A DNA stretch of 47,048 nucleotides from an uncultured Bacilli bacterium. Its GTDB lineage: Bacteria > Bacillota_I > Bacilli_A > RFN20 > CAG-631. The notes under the pieces were generated by a model. That model was given only the letters and a program-made list of their open reading frames with translations, was not told the DNA's origin and ran no database searches. The stretch lies in assembly GCA_934201705.1 (NCBI GenBank), contig CAKPXF010000019.1, forward strand, positions 1-47,048, given 5' to 3'. Position 1 is the stretch's first letter; the number at the start of each line of letters is the position of its first letter. Both the position numbers and the translations under genes were made by a program. Of the stretch, positions 9,192 to 17,881 are shown in pieces.

Positions 9192-10415
9192 ATGGAAAAG
9201 ATTATAAGAATTGGAATACTTGGAGCTTTTCGCGGCTATGATTTGTATAAAAGTGTAAAAGAATGTGAGGTAGTTGCGATTTGCGACAATAATGAAGAAG
9301 TACTTGAACATGTTAAAAGCTTAATAAAATCTAATAAAATAGCTTATTATAATAACTTTGATGAGTTTATTAAGCATAAAATGGATGGTGTTGTCCTTGC
9401 AAATTATGCAACTGAGCATGCACCTTTTGCAATTAAAGCAATGAAGGAAGGAAAGCACGTGCTTAGTGAGGTATTACCTTGCCAGACAATGAAAGAAGCA
9501 GTTGAATTAATTGAGTGTATAGAAGAAAGTAAAATGATTTATTGCTATGCTGAAAATTATTGCTATTTTGCTTCAACAAGAAAGATGAAGGAATTATATC
9601 AAAATGGATTGATTGGAGATTTTGAATACGGAGAAGGTGAGTATATTCATAATTGCGAGCCTATATGGCCAAATATAACATACGGCGATGAAAATCATTG
9701 GAGAAATAACCAATATGCAAATTACTATTGCACTCATTCAATTGGACCATTAATTCATATTACTAAACTAAAGCCAGTAAGTGTCGTTGGTTTTGAATTA
9801 CCATATTCTGATAGAAAAGCAAGAATGGGTGCAAAAGGTGGAACAGCAGGAATCGAAATGATAACTCTTGAAAATGGATCAATTATTAAATCAATTCACG
9901 GAGATTTAGTTAAAAATTCTATTTGGTATACAATTTATGGAAGCAAAGGACAACTTGAATGTGCGCGTGAGGATGAATGTGAAGATAACATTTCTATATT
10001 GTATCAAAATATCGATTCAAAGGAAGCAGTTTTTGATGGAAGAAGTAAAAGATTTGTACTTGATAAAGTATCTTCGTTTGGCCATGGAGGCTCTGATTAC
10101 TATCCTATAAACAACTTTATTAAAAAGCTTAAAGGAGAAGAAGCTGATACAATAGATATTTATGAAGCTCTTGATATGTTTTTGCCAGGCATGTTTGCAT
10201 ATAGATCAGTGCTTAAAGGTAATATATCTCTTGAGATTCCAAACTTAAGAATAAAAGAGCAAAGAGATAAATATAGAAATGATACGATGTGTACAGATAA
10301 AAAAGTTGCTAAGGATATGTATATCACTCCATATTCAAAATGTGAAATTAACCCACCAAAGGAAGTTTATCAAGAAATAAAAGCAAAATATGAAAAAATA
10401 AAAAATGACAAGTAA
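9192..10415 (+). CDS. Gfo/Idh/MocA-family oxidoreductase
   Basis: A 407-residue cytoplasmic NAD(P)-dependent sugar oxidoreductase or NAD-dependent glycosidase-like protein. The Rossmann nucleotide site is near the N-terminus (GILGAFRG, residues 8-15), followed by AICDNN at the second strand. The family's usual EKP motif after GKHVL reads SEVLPCQT here, so the lysine of the classic EKP is replaced. Similar EVP-type variants occur in GH109-like members, so a non-dehydrogenase glycosidase chemistry is possible. The C-terminal domain contains HWRNNQYANYYCTHS. It is the first gene of an operon with two secreted polysaccharide-binding proteins (15 and 53 bp gaps). Its substrate cannot be told from sequence. 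Confidence 0.85.
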   Translation: MEKIIRIGILGAFRGYDLYKSVKECEVVAICDNNEEVLEHVKSLIKSNKIAYYNNFDEFIKHKMDGVVLANYATEHAPFAIKAMKEGKHVLSEVLPCQTMKEAVELIECIEESKMIYCYAENYCYFASTRKMKELYQNGLIGDFEYGEGEYIHNCEPIWPNITYGDENHWRNNQYANYYCTHSIGPLIHITKLKPVSVVGFELPYSDRKARMGAKGGTAGIEMITLENGSIIKSIHGDLVKNSIWYTIYGSKGQLECAREDECEDNISILYQNIDSKEAVFDGRSKRFVLDKVSSFGHGGSDYYPINNFIKKLKGEEADTIDIYEALDMFLPGMFAYRSVLKGNISLEIPNLRIKEQRDKYRNDTMCTDKKVAKDMYITPYSKCEINPPKEVYQEIKAKYEKIKNDK

Positions 10416-10430
10416 AAGGAGGATAATAAA

Positions 10431-12857
10431 ATGAAAAAAAGAGTAAATTTACTTGCAATGATTGCTTTTTCGTTGTTATCAATTAATACGTTATTATTAA
10501 ATAAGTCTAATGATGTAAAAACTTTATGTGCTCAAGGTAATGATAGTATTGACATTACAAGCATTTGGAATGAAAATGCTATAACTAAAGAGGATAATTA
10601 TTATACTTTAGCAGCAGATACAGGCTATAGTAATGTAAGGTATATTGGTAATACCTTTGAAGCAACTGTAAAACTAACAAATGGAACTGGAAAAATTAAT
10701 CTTTGTCTTTCAGGTACACCTGGAGCTTTTGATTTAGATTACTATGCTTTTGCTTATTCATATAGTGAAGCAGATGGCGCATTGGCTGTACTTTATAATG
10801 ATGGATTTAGACCAAATCCGCCTTTACCAAAGGTTGAATGCTTTAATACTGATTGGTTTAAACTAAAGCTTGTAATGAACGATGGAATGATATATGGCTT
10901 TATGAATGATAAATTAGTTATTTCAGAGCCATTAAGAGCGCCTTTAAGAAATGATGGCTATTATTTACGTTTTGCTGCAGAAAACGGAGCATCAATGGCT
11001 TTAAAAGAATTAGGTGTTTCAACTACAAATTATACTTCATACAAAAATGCTTCTATGTCAACTGATATGGTTGCTATATCTATGGAAAATGACGAGGTTG
11101 TCTATACATGTAAAACAATAGCTGACAATAATGTTATTATTACTGATTACTCTAATTATAATTGCTTTGAATATGACTTTAGATTTGATAATTTTACAAA
11201 TTGGGTAGGCATTAGAGTTGCATCAAATGATGATAATTTTAATAATGATATTTTGTTTTATACAAATGGGGATGTTTCAATTTCATCAAATTTATGGGAT
11301 GACAATGCCACAATTAAAACAGTTAAAATGACTGCACCAACTAAAGGCACTTGGAATCATGCTAAAATTGAATATTCTGCTACTATGTTAAAAATGACAG
11401 TAAATGATGAAGTTGTTTGGGAAAATACTTTATCAAATACAACCCTTATGATGCCAAAATTTACATTTGCACAATATAATGATGTTCAATCAGTAAAAGG
11501 CTTTAAACTATCAAATACGCAAGAGACTTCTACTAAAGAGCCTGTTCCTTATGATGGATGGAGCTTTGATAAAACATTTATTGGCTCAGTTTCTGAAAAT
11601 GATGAGACTATATATCAAAAAGCTTCAATTGGTGATGGAATTGATACAATTTCTTCAAGCTATGCATCATATGAAGTAGATGGCTTAAATGCTAATAAGT
11701 TTGCTTTTGATGTTCGTTATGATACAGCTGATGCTGATAATTTCTTCTTTGGTGTATCAGTTTCTGAAAACGAAACTTTTAGAAATGATATGTTAATTAG
11801 AAAAGGCGGAGCAATTAATGTTTATAAAAATGCTTTCACTGGTGAAGAGGCAGGAAATGGTACAAGTATTCCTTCTATCGAAATAGGAAAATGGAATCAT
11901 GTTGAAGTAGTATTTGCCTTTAATTATCTAAAATTATCCATTAATAATACTTTAGTTTATAGTATTACTGATACAAATAATGCATCGTTGTTAACTCCAA
12001 CATTGGTATTTCAAAACTGGGGCGTTTATTATTCATTAAAGAATATTTCATTAAGTCATGAGCATATTTATAAAGACGAATTTACATGTCATGATAGAAG
12101 CTGTATTTCATGTAATGGTGCCACAATAAAAGCAACAACATCTCATAAAGAAGAAGTAATTAAAGGTACATTACCAACATGTGAAAAAAATGGCTTAACA
12201 GATGGTATTGAATGCAGTGATTGTAAAGAAATAATACAAGCTCAAGAAGAAATAAAAGCAACAGGCCATCACTATGCTGATGAATATACATGTCATGATA
12301 GAAAATGTGAAAACTGTGATTACGTATTAAAGGCAACAACATCTCATAATGAAGAAGTAATTAAAGGTACATTACCAACATGTGAAAAGGCAGGTTTAAC
12401 AGATGGAATTAAATGCTCAACTTGTAACGCTATAATTAAAAACCAAGAGGAAATAAAGGCAACAGGCCACCATTATGCTGATGAATATACATGTCATGAT
12501 AGAAAATGTGAAAACTGTGATTACGTATTAAAAGCAACAACATCTCATAATTATGATGATGGAGCTATTACAACTCTTCCAACATATGAAAAAGAAGGTA
12601 CGTTAACATATACTTGTAAGGACTGTAAAGAAACCAAAACTGAAACAATTCCTCCATTAGAGGAAGAAACATCATCATCTTCTGAAAGTGAAGATAATAA
12701 AACATCATCATCTACTGATAGTGAAGATAATAAAACATCACAAAATGATAATGATAAAGAAAACAAAAAAGGCTGTAAAGGAAGCACATCTTTCGGATTA
12801 ATGGCATTATTTATGCTATTAGTAATAGGCTTAAAGAGTAAGAAGAGTAAAATTTAA
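10431..12857 (+). CDS. Secreted LamG-like protein with Cys-repeat region and KGCKG anchor
   Basis: An exported 808-residue protein with an N-terminal signal peptide (about residues 1-36). Three concanavalin/LamG-like modules follow, at about 40-185, 195-360 and 370-545, each with the pattern W-x-H-x(3)-E near its end (TWNHAKIEY, KWNHVEVVF). Residues 547-745 form cysteine repeats of 67-68 residues (TCHDRKCENC, LPTCEKAGLTDGI), a type widespread in gut surface proteins and possibly metal-binding. A Ser/Glu/Asp linker leads to KKGCKGS, a hydrophobic segment and a basic tail. ATG is supported by AAAGGAGG. No catalytic motif is seen, so a glycan-binding surface protein is the most reasonable reading. 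Confidence 0.8.
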   Translation: MKKRVNLLAMIAFSLLSINTLLLNKSNDVKTLCAQGNDSIDITSIWNENAITKEDNYYTLAADTGYSNVRYIGNTFEATVKLTNGTGKINLCLSGTPGAFDLDYYAFAYSYSEADGALAVLYNDGFRPNPPLPKVECFNTDWFKLKLVMNDGMIYGFMNDKLVISEPLRAPLRNDGYYLRFAAENGASMALKELGVSTTNYTSYKNASMSTDMVAISMENDEVVYTCKTIADNNVIITDYSNYNCFEYDFRFDNFTNWVGIRVASNDDNFNNDILFYTNGDVSISSNLWDDNATIKTVKMTAPTKGTWNHAKIEYSATMLKMTVNDEVVWENTLSNTTLMMPKFTFAQYNDVQSVKGFKLSNTQETSTKEPVPYDGWSFDKTFIGSVSENDETIYQKASIGDGIDTISSSYASYEVDGLNANKFAFDVRYDTADADNFFFGVSVSENETFRNDMLIRKGGAINVYKNAFTGEEAGNGTSIPSIEIGKWNHVEVVFAFNYLKLSINNTLVYSITDTNNASLLTPTLVFQNWGVYYSLKNISLSHEHIYKDEFTCHDRSCISCNGATIKATTSHKEEVIKGTLPTCEKNGLTDGIECSDCKEIIQAQEEIKATGHHYADEYTCHDRKCENCDYVLKATTSHNEEVIKGTLPTCEKAGLTDGIKCSTCNAIIKNQEEIKATGHHYADEYTCHDRKCENCDYVLKATTSHNYDDGAITTLPTYEKEGTLTYTCKDCKETKTETIPPLEEETSSSSESEDNKTSSSTDSEDNKTSQNDNDKENKKGCKGSTSFGLMALFMLLVIGLKSKKSKI
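12084..12690 (+). repeat. Tandem 204/201-bp Cys-rich coding repeats
   Basis: The segment beginning ACATGTCATGATAGAA recurs at 12084, 12288 and 12489, with periods of 204 and 201 bp. The second and third starts are nearly identical over more than 70 bp, and the third unit diverges after its first half. Each unit encodes CHDR-x-C-x-x-C and GTLPTCEK-type phrases. Confidence 0.85.
12765..12854 (+). other. KGCKG-type C-terminal sorting signal, copy 2
   Basis: It encodes KKGCKGS, a hydrophobic stretch rich in Leu and Met, then KSKKSKI. It has the same order of parts as the signals at 345-437 and 17534-17620. Confidence 0.6.
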
Positions 12858-12863
12858 AAAATG

Positions 12864-12894
12864 ATTAAAGGTGTAGATTTTTTACACCTTTAAT
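12864..12894 (+). terminator. Strong hairpin in intergenic gap, no U-tract
   Basis: A perfect 12-bp stem (ATTAAAGGTGTA with TACACCTTTAAT) encloses a 7-nt loop and ends 10 bp before the GAGAGGGA Shine-Dalgarno of the next gene. No T-tract follows, so it is more likely a processing or stability element, or a partial terminator that lowers downstream expression. Confidence 0.55.
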
Positions 12895-12910
12895 TAGAAA
12901 GAGAGGGAAT

Positions 12911-15900
12911 ATGAACAAAAAATTTAAACTATTATATTCAATTTTAAAAGGAGCTATGGCTTTATCAATAGTAGCCATTTCTATGCCAAGTGTAGTTGTA
13001 AATGCTTCATCAAATAGCTTTGAGGAATGGAATTTACCAACAGATGGTGTTGAAAACTATACTGAAGATGGAAAGGTAGTTCATCAGTTTTTAAGTTTAA
13101 AGCAAGATCCATTTTACTTTGTTTCAAATATAGAAAACAATGCAACATATGATACTTATAATTTATTAGTTAGGGTTGATTCTGTTACAGATTCTAATAA
13201 TGCCGACTTGTTCTTTGCAATAGTATTAAATGATGGAAATAGTTCAATAGAATTCTTATTTAGAAGAAGTGGGGTTTTATCGGTAACTAAAGGCGTTTAT
13301 AATGGCGGAACAATTGCTCAATTTGAAACTACGCCATTAAAGGAAAATGAATGGAACGATTTACAAATATCTTATAAGGACAATTCATTTTATATTTATA
13401 ATAATGATGAATTATTAGCAAGCGTTGAAAAGCCAGATACATTTTTAGCTCATAAAGCAAAAATAGGAATTGGTAGCTGGGGAGTTTTGTTTTCTTTAAA
13501 GGATTATAAAGCTTTAAACAAACATGGTATAACAATTCCTACTAATCCTGATATTTCTTTTGATAATAATTGGAATTTTGGCTCTAATTGGACAGCTAAA
13601 AGCGAAGGTAGCGAGACAGTTTACAAATTAAACTCCTTTAAAAGTGATCCATTTTTATTAAAGTCAGTAATGGATAATTCAACTTGTTCATTCAATACCT
13701 TTGAGGTTGATATTAGAATTGATGATTTATCAGATTCTAATAACAAAAATTTGTTTTTTGCAGTAGGGCTTCAAAAAGGAACAAGCTCAATAGAGTTTGT
13801 GAATAGATTTAATGGAGGTTGTTTGATTACATCAAACAAATATTCAGGAACTATTGATAGTGGAGTAAAAAATGATGAATTAATTAAGGACAAATGGTAT
13901 CATTTTAAAGCAATATTTGCTGAAAGCCATCTTCGTTATTATATGGATGATAAGCTAATATTATCTTGTGATACTGCTTTAAATTTTGCTATTGATAAGG
14001 CAGTTCCATGCATTGGTAGCTGGGGAACATATATTTCTATTAAAAATATGAAGGTTTCAACATCAAAGGTTGAATATCCAGCAAACTACAAATATTTAGA
14101 TTTAGAATTCAATAAAGAAATTAGCGTAGCTTCATGTGAAGGAAGTAATATTAATTTAACATATAGTGATGGAAAACTTGTTGGAAAAATAAATAATAAC
14201 AATGCTTCAATAAAATTTCCTAGTATAAATGTAGTTGCTGGTCATAAATACTCTATGTATTTACCATTAAGAAATACATTTTTAGTTAGAATGAAAAATG
14301 AAACAAATTCTTCTAAAATAAAAGTGATTTTTAAGTCATCAACAAATTCTAATGAAAGATATGAAAAAGTATTTGATATATTACCTAATAGCGATTATCA
14401 AACATATTATTTTAATGTTTCAGATTTAAATCCTACAGGGTATTTAAGAGAATTACAATTTGATTTTTTAGAAGCTTATAGTGGTAATGTAATAATTGAT
14501 GCAATTACTTTTGAAAGAGAAGATCCTATATATAATTTTGCTGGCAAAATTGATAGCTGTTATGCAGATCCTTTAACTAAAAAGGTTACTGTTAAAGGAA
14601 CTGTAAAAGATGAATATGCTAACAAAAACGTTAATATCTATCAATCTGACCCAAGAAATTATAATGATAGTCTTTCTTATGCTAATTTAGTATTATTAGC
14701 CACAAGTAAAATAGAAGGCAAACAATTTGAAATAAGCTTTGACTTATATCCAAATGGCTCAAAAACATCTTTACTATCAGCATTTTTCCTTGCAGAGGTA
14801 AATAATGTTAAGATATCAAAATATTTTGTTATTGAAAACTATGAGGATTTTTCACCAATAAAGGAAAAAAGATTCACTATTCCTTATAATTTAGTTGCTA
14901 ATGTTTTAGATTATGGTGCAAAAGGTGATTCTTTTACAGATGATACTTTAGCCATTCAAAAAGCTATTAATGCTGTTAAAGCAGCAGGTGGAGGGAAAGT
15001 AATTATTCCAGGAGATAATAGCCAATATGGAAAACGTTATATAGTAACTCATATAGAATTATGTAGTAATATTGAATTAGTAATCGAAGAAAACGCTATT
15101 TTATGGCAAAGCCAAAGAGAAGATGAATTAAATAAGACAGTTCCTGTTTTTAAGGATGGATTTGATGAGGTATATTATGGCTTTAGTGTTGATGTTGATG
15201 GAGCTATTTGGTCTTGTGGCTATACTTCTGTAAATAAACCACTAGTATATTCAAATCATAAAGATAATATAAGAATTTCAGGAAAAGGCTATATTAGAAT
15301 GAATGATGTTGGTAATGAAATTGAAGATCCATTATACTTTGTTGGCGATCCTTCATTAGCAAAAGGCCAAGAAAATAGAGTTCAGCAAATTCCTTTAATG
15401 ATTTTTAAGGGTAATAATGTTGATGTTAAGGATATTAAAATTCTTCGTTCAAGTGGCTGGCAAGCAACATTTTATCGCTGTAATAATGTTTATGTAGCAA
15501 ACGTTGAGGAAAGAGAAGAAGTAAATGTTACCTGTGATGGCTTCCATTTCACTGGCTCAACAAATGCTGTTTTACATCGTTGCTTTAATTATACAAGTGA
15601 TGATGCAGTAGTATTTAATGGCACATATGTTGATCCAAGAAGTAAATATTTTTATGATTTTGCTAAAGAAGAAGCATCGCCATGTAAAAATATAACAGTA
15701 TCGCATTGCTTTTTATATGGAGGATTTGGAACAGTATTTATTCCATGGGGTACTGAAGCTGATGATTTAGAAAAAGCTGAAATAAGAAATATTACAGTAT
15801 TTGATTCAAGGCTTGGTGGTCATAAATCAAGTGGCTCGTGGCCTGATGATCCATTTTATGGAACAAGCTCTTATTTATTAGGCTATACTCAAGGAGAAGA

Positions 15901-17623
15901 TAACGATTTTGCTCCAATTACTGATGTCCTTTATTATGATAATACTTATTTAAAAGAATTTAATTGGACAATTTATGGAATAACTCCAAAAGCCACTAAT
16001 TTTATAATGCTGGATGATGTTGCTGGAACAGTTCATTCAAATAGTGAATTCTTAAATGGTAATTTTGATAAGAATGTCCATAAAGGCAAAGGATTTTATG
16101 ATGAAACAGATTTTAAAACAGGATTAACATATTGGTCATATACTGGTAATGTATCTACATATTTAAAAGGCCATAAAAAGTCTAAGACTATTGATACTAA
16201 TGAAGAAATAACGCAGCCTGATTATGCTGGTAAAATCACAACATCTGGTGAATTATATCAAGGATTATACGAAACATATGGCGATTATACATTTTCTTTG
16301 TCATGCAAAAACTCATCAAAAAATGCAACAATTTTTGCTAGAAATGCCATAACAAAAGAAATCATTGCTAGTAAATCTATTCCTATTTTAAATGATTACA
16401 ATGATATTTCACTTGATTTTTCTATTCAAAGAGGTACGATAGTACAGCTTGGCGTATTATTAGATGGAAATGATGGAGATACTATTTATATTGATGATGC
16501 AAGCATTATGAAAAATGTTGATTCTAACACATATAAGGTAACAGGAATTGAATCAACAAGTGAAATGGATAGCTTAGATAACTTTACTATTAAAAGCGAA
16601 GGCAATAATGTAAAGCTTGAAAATGGAAGTATTAATATTGCAAATGATTCTGAATATAAATTAATACTAGATAGTATTGAGGCACTTCAAACATTTGAAG
16701 TATCAGCTGACTTTAAAGTAAGTGATTTAATGAATTGTGGCTTTTATTTATTTGCAAAAGGAGCAGAAAATAGCCAAGATGCTATTTATGCTTATAATGT
16801 GCAAATAGAGAAAAAAGCAAATGATGATAATTATACAATTACTCTTTATAGATTTGATAATAAGTATAGTGGCTCATTTGCAGCAAGTGGAAGTATTAAA
16901 ATAGCTAGTTCTGATTTTATACATTTACGAGTTGTTTGTAAGAATAGTGTTATATTTGTTTTCAATAATGAATCTAACACACCATTGTTTTCATATGAAG
17001 TACAAGAAGGCTTAAAAGGATACTTAGGTATTAGAAGTCAAAGAGCTGCAACTTCATTTACTAATCTTAAAATAATATCAAGTGAATATAAGAAAACACA
17101 TAATATTAAACTTGACACGTTAAATAATCTTTTAAAGCATTTTAAGATTTTAGATAAGGAAGAGTATACAGAAGAATCTTATAATAATGCTTTAAAGATT
17201 GTAAACGAAATAAAGCAACTAAGTGAATTTTCAAGCCAAGAAGAAGTGGATAGTTATGCTAATAAATTGAGTGAAGCAATAAAGAATCTTGAAAAAATTG
17301 ACTCAAATGCAAGTGAAAAGGAAAAAGCTTTAGAAAGCTTAAAAGAAACTTTAAATGAAGCTAAAGCACTTAATCCAAATGACTTTACTAATGAATCTTA
17401 TAGTATATTAAAAGAGGCAATAAAACAAGCTGATTTAATTATTAAGTATCCATCTACTTCATTAAATGATTTAGAAAATATGAATAATTCTTTAAAAGAA
17501 AAAATGAATAATTTAGAAAAAGTAAAAGTAGAAGAAAAAGGCTGTAAAGGCTCTATTTATTCAATATTTAGCTTAACTGTAGCTTTAGGAATTGTTGCTT
17601 TAAAAAAGAAGAAAAACAGCTAG
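12911..17623 (+). CDS. Secreted multidomain beta-helix polysaccharide-active protein (GH28-like)
   Basis: A 1570-residue exported protein with a signal peptide (residues 1-32). Two LamG-like modules (about 36-197 and 213-390) are followed by beta-sandwich modules (about 395-535 and 545-650). A right-handed beta-helix domain (about 655-1045) opens with VLDYGAKGDSFTDDTLAIQ, the usual pectate-lyase-3/GH28 start. A carbohydrate-binding-like module (about 1050-1195), another LamG-like module (about 1215-1390) and a helical FIVAR-like stalk (about 1395-1535) come next, then EKGCKGS and a basic tail. The helix has CDG near residue 874 and SDDAV near 895, which match the NTD and DD motifs of GH28 only partly. 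The GHG and RIK motifs are not evident, so the reaction is uncertain. It probably cuts a uronate-containing or related plant or host glycan outside the cell. Confidence 0.78.
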   Translation: MNKKFKLLYSILKGAMALSIVAISMPSVVVNASSNSFEEWNLPTDGVENYTEDGKVVHQFLSLKQDPFYFVSNIENNATYDTYNLLVRVDSVTDSNNADLFFAIVLNDGNSSIEFLFRRSGVLSVTKGVYNGGTIAQFETTPLKENEWNDLQISYKDNSFYIYNNDELLASVEKPDTFLAHKAKIGIGSWGVLFSLKDYKALNKHGITIPTNPDISFDNNWNFGSNWTAKSEGSETVYKLNSFKSDPFLLKSVMDNSTCSFNTFEVDIRIDDLSDSNNKNLFFAVGLQKGTSSIEFVNRFNGGCLITSNKYSGTIDSGVKNDELIKDKWYHFKAIFAESHLRYYMDDKLILSCDTALNFAIDKAVPCIGSWGTYISIKNMKVSTSKVEYPANYKYLDLEFNKEISVASCEGSNINLTYSDGKLVGKINNNNASIKFPSINVVAGHKYSMYLPLRNTFLVRMKNETNSSKIKVIFKSSTNSNERYEKVFDILPNSDYQTYYFNVSDLNPTGYLRELQFDFLEAYSGNVIIDAITFEREDPIYNFAGKIDSCYADPLTKKVTVKGTVKDEYANKNVNIYQSDPRNYNDSLSYANLVLLATSKIEGKQFEISFDLYPNGSKTSLLSAFFLAEVNNVKISKYFVIENYEDFSPIKEKRFTIPYNLVANVLDYGAKGDSFTDDTLAIQKAINAVKAAGGGKVIIPGDNSQYGKRYIVTHIELCSNIELVIEENAILWQSQREDELNKTVPVFKDGFDEVYYGFSVDVDGAIWSCGYTSVNKPLVYSNHKDNIRISGKGYIRMNDVGNEIEDPLYFVGDPSLAKGQENRVQQIPLMIFKGNNVDVKDIKILRSSGWQATFYRCNNVYVANVEEREEVNVTCDGFHFTGSTNAVLHRCFNYTSDDAVVFNGTYVDPRSKYFYDFAKEEASPCKNITVSHCFLYGGFGTVFIPWGTEADDLEKAEIRNITVFDSRLGGHKSSGSWPDDPFYGTSSYLLGYTQGEDNDFAPITDVLYYDNTYLKEFNWTIYGITPKATNFIMLDDVAGTVHSNSEFLNGNFDKNVHKGKGFYDETDFKTGLTYWSYTGNVSTYLKGHKKSKTIDTNEEITQPDYAGKITTSGELYQGLYETYGDYTFSLSCKNSSKNATIFARNAITKEIIASKSIPILNDYNDISLDFSIQRGTIVQLGVLLDGNDGDTIYIDDASIMKNVDSNTYKVTGIESTSEMDSLDNFTIKSEGNNVKLENGSINIANDSEYKLILDSIEALQTFEVSADFKVSDLMNCGFYLFAKGAENSQDAIYAYNVQIEKKANDDNYTITLYRFDNKYSGSFAASGSIKIASSDFIHLRVVCKNSVIFVFNNESNTPLFSYEVQEGLKGYLGIRSQRAATSFTNLKIISSEYKKTHNIKLDTLNNLLKHFKILDKEEYTEESYNNALKIVNEIKQLSEFSSQEEVDSYANKLSEAIKNLEKIDSNASEKEKALESLKETLNEAKALNPNDFTNESYSILKEAIKQADLIIKYPSTSLNDLENMNNSLKEKMNNLEKVKVEEKGCKGSIYSIFSLTVALGIVALKKKKNS
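17534..17620 (+). other. KGCKG-type C-terminal sorting signal, copy 3
   Basis: It encodes EKGCKGS, a hydrophobic stretch and KKKKNS, directly after the helical stalk of the beta-helix protein. Confidence 0.6.
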
Positions 17624-17881
17624 TTTTACTTGAAATTTTACTAAATAATAAAAATGTATAAACTTTAGTATTTACTAAGGAATATACATTTTTTCTTTAT
17701 ATTCAAGTGTTAAATCTTTTAGTATTATGTTACATTTTAATATTTTAAGCAAGAAAATTTGGCTGATTTATTTGTAAAAATTTCCCAAATACCCTAATCA
17801 TTCCTCAAATATCCAAATCACAATTTGAGCTATTTAGGAATATATAAATATCATTTAGAATTTACTTATAAATTAAGAAAA
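17624..17881. other. Intergenic region after the beta-helix gene
   Basis: Apart from the terminator at 17641-17694, it holds an AT-rich tract and a C-rich segment (17780-17817) resembling one at 19491-19517 on the other side of the ATPase gene. No ORF of note was seen. Confidence 0.5.
17641..17694 (+). terminator. Terminator, repeat copy 2
   Basis: AAAAATGTATA pairs with TATACATTTTT, followed by T and C residues. The whole element, including CTAAATAATAAAA upstream and ACTAAGGAATATAC in the descending arm, matches the one at 8138-8197 with a few indels. Confidence 0.75.

Noticed and set aside
12551..12787. Minus-strand ORF opposite the Ser/Asp linker
   Set aside because: It mirrors the low-complexity and Cys-repeat coding sequence of the plus-strand gene and has no independent start signal or recognisable domain.
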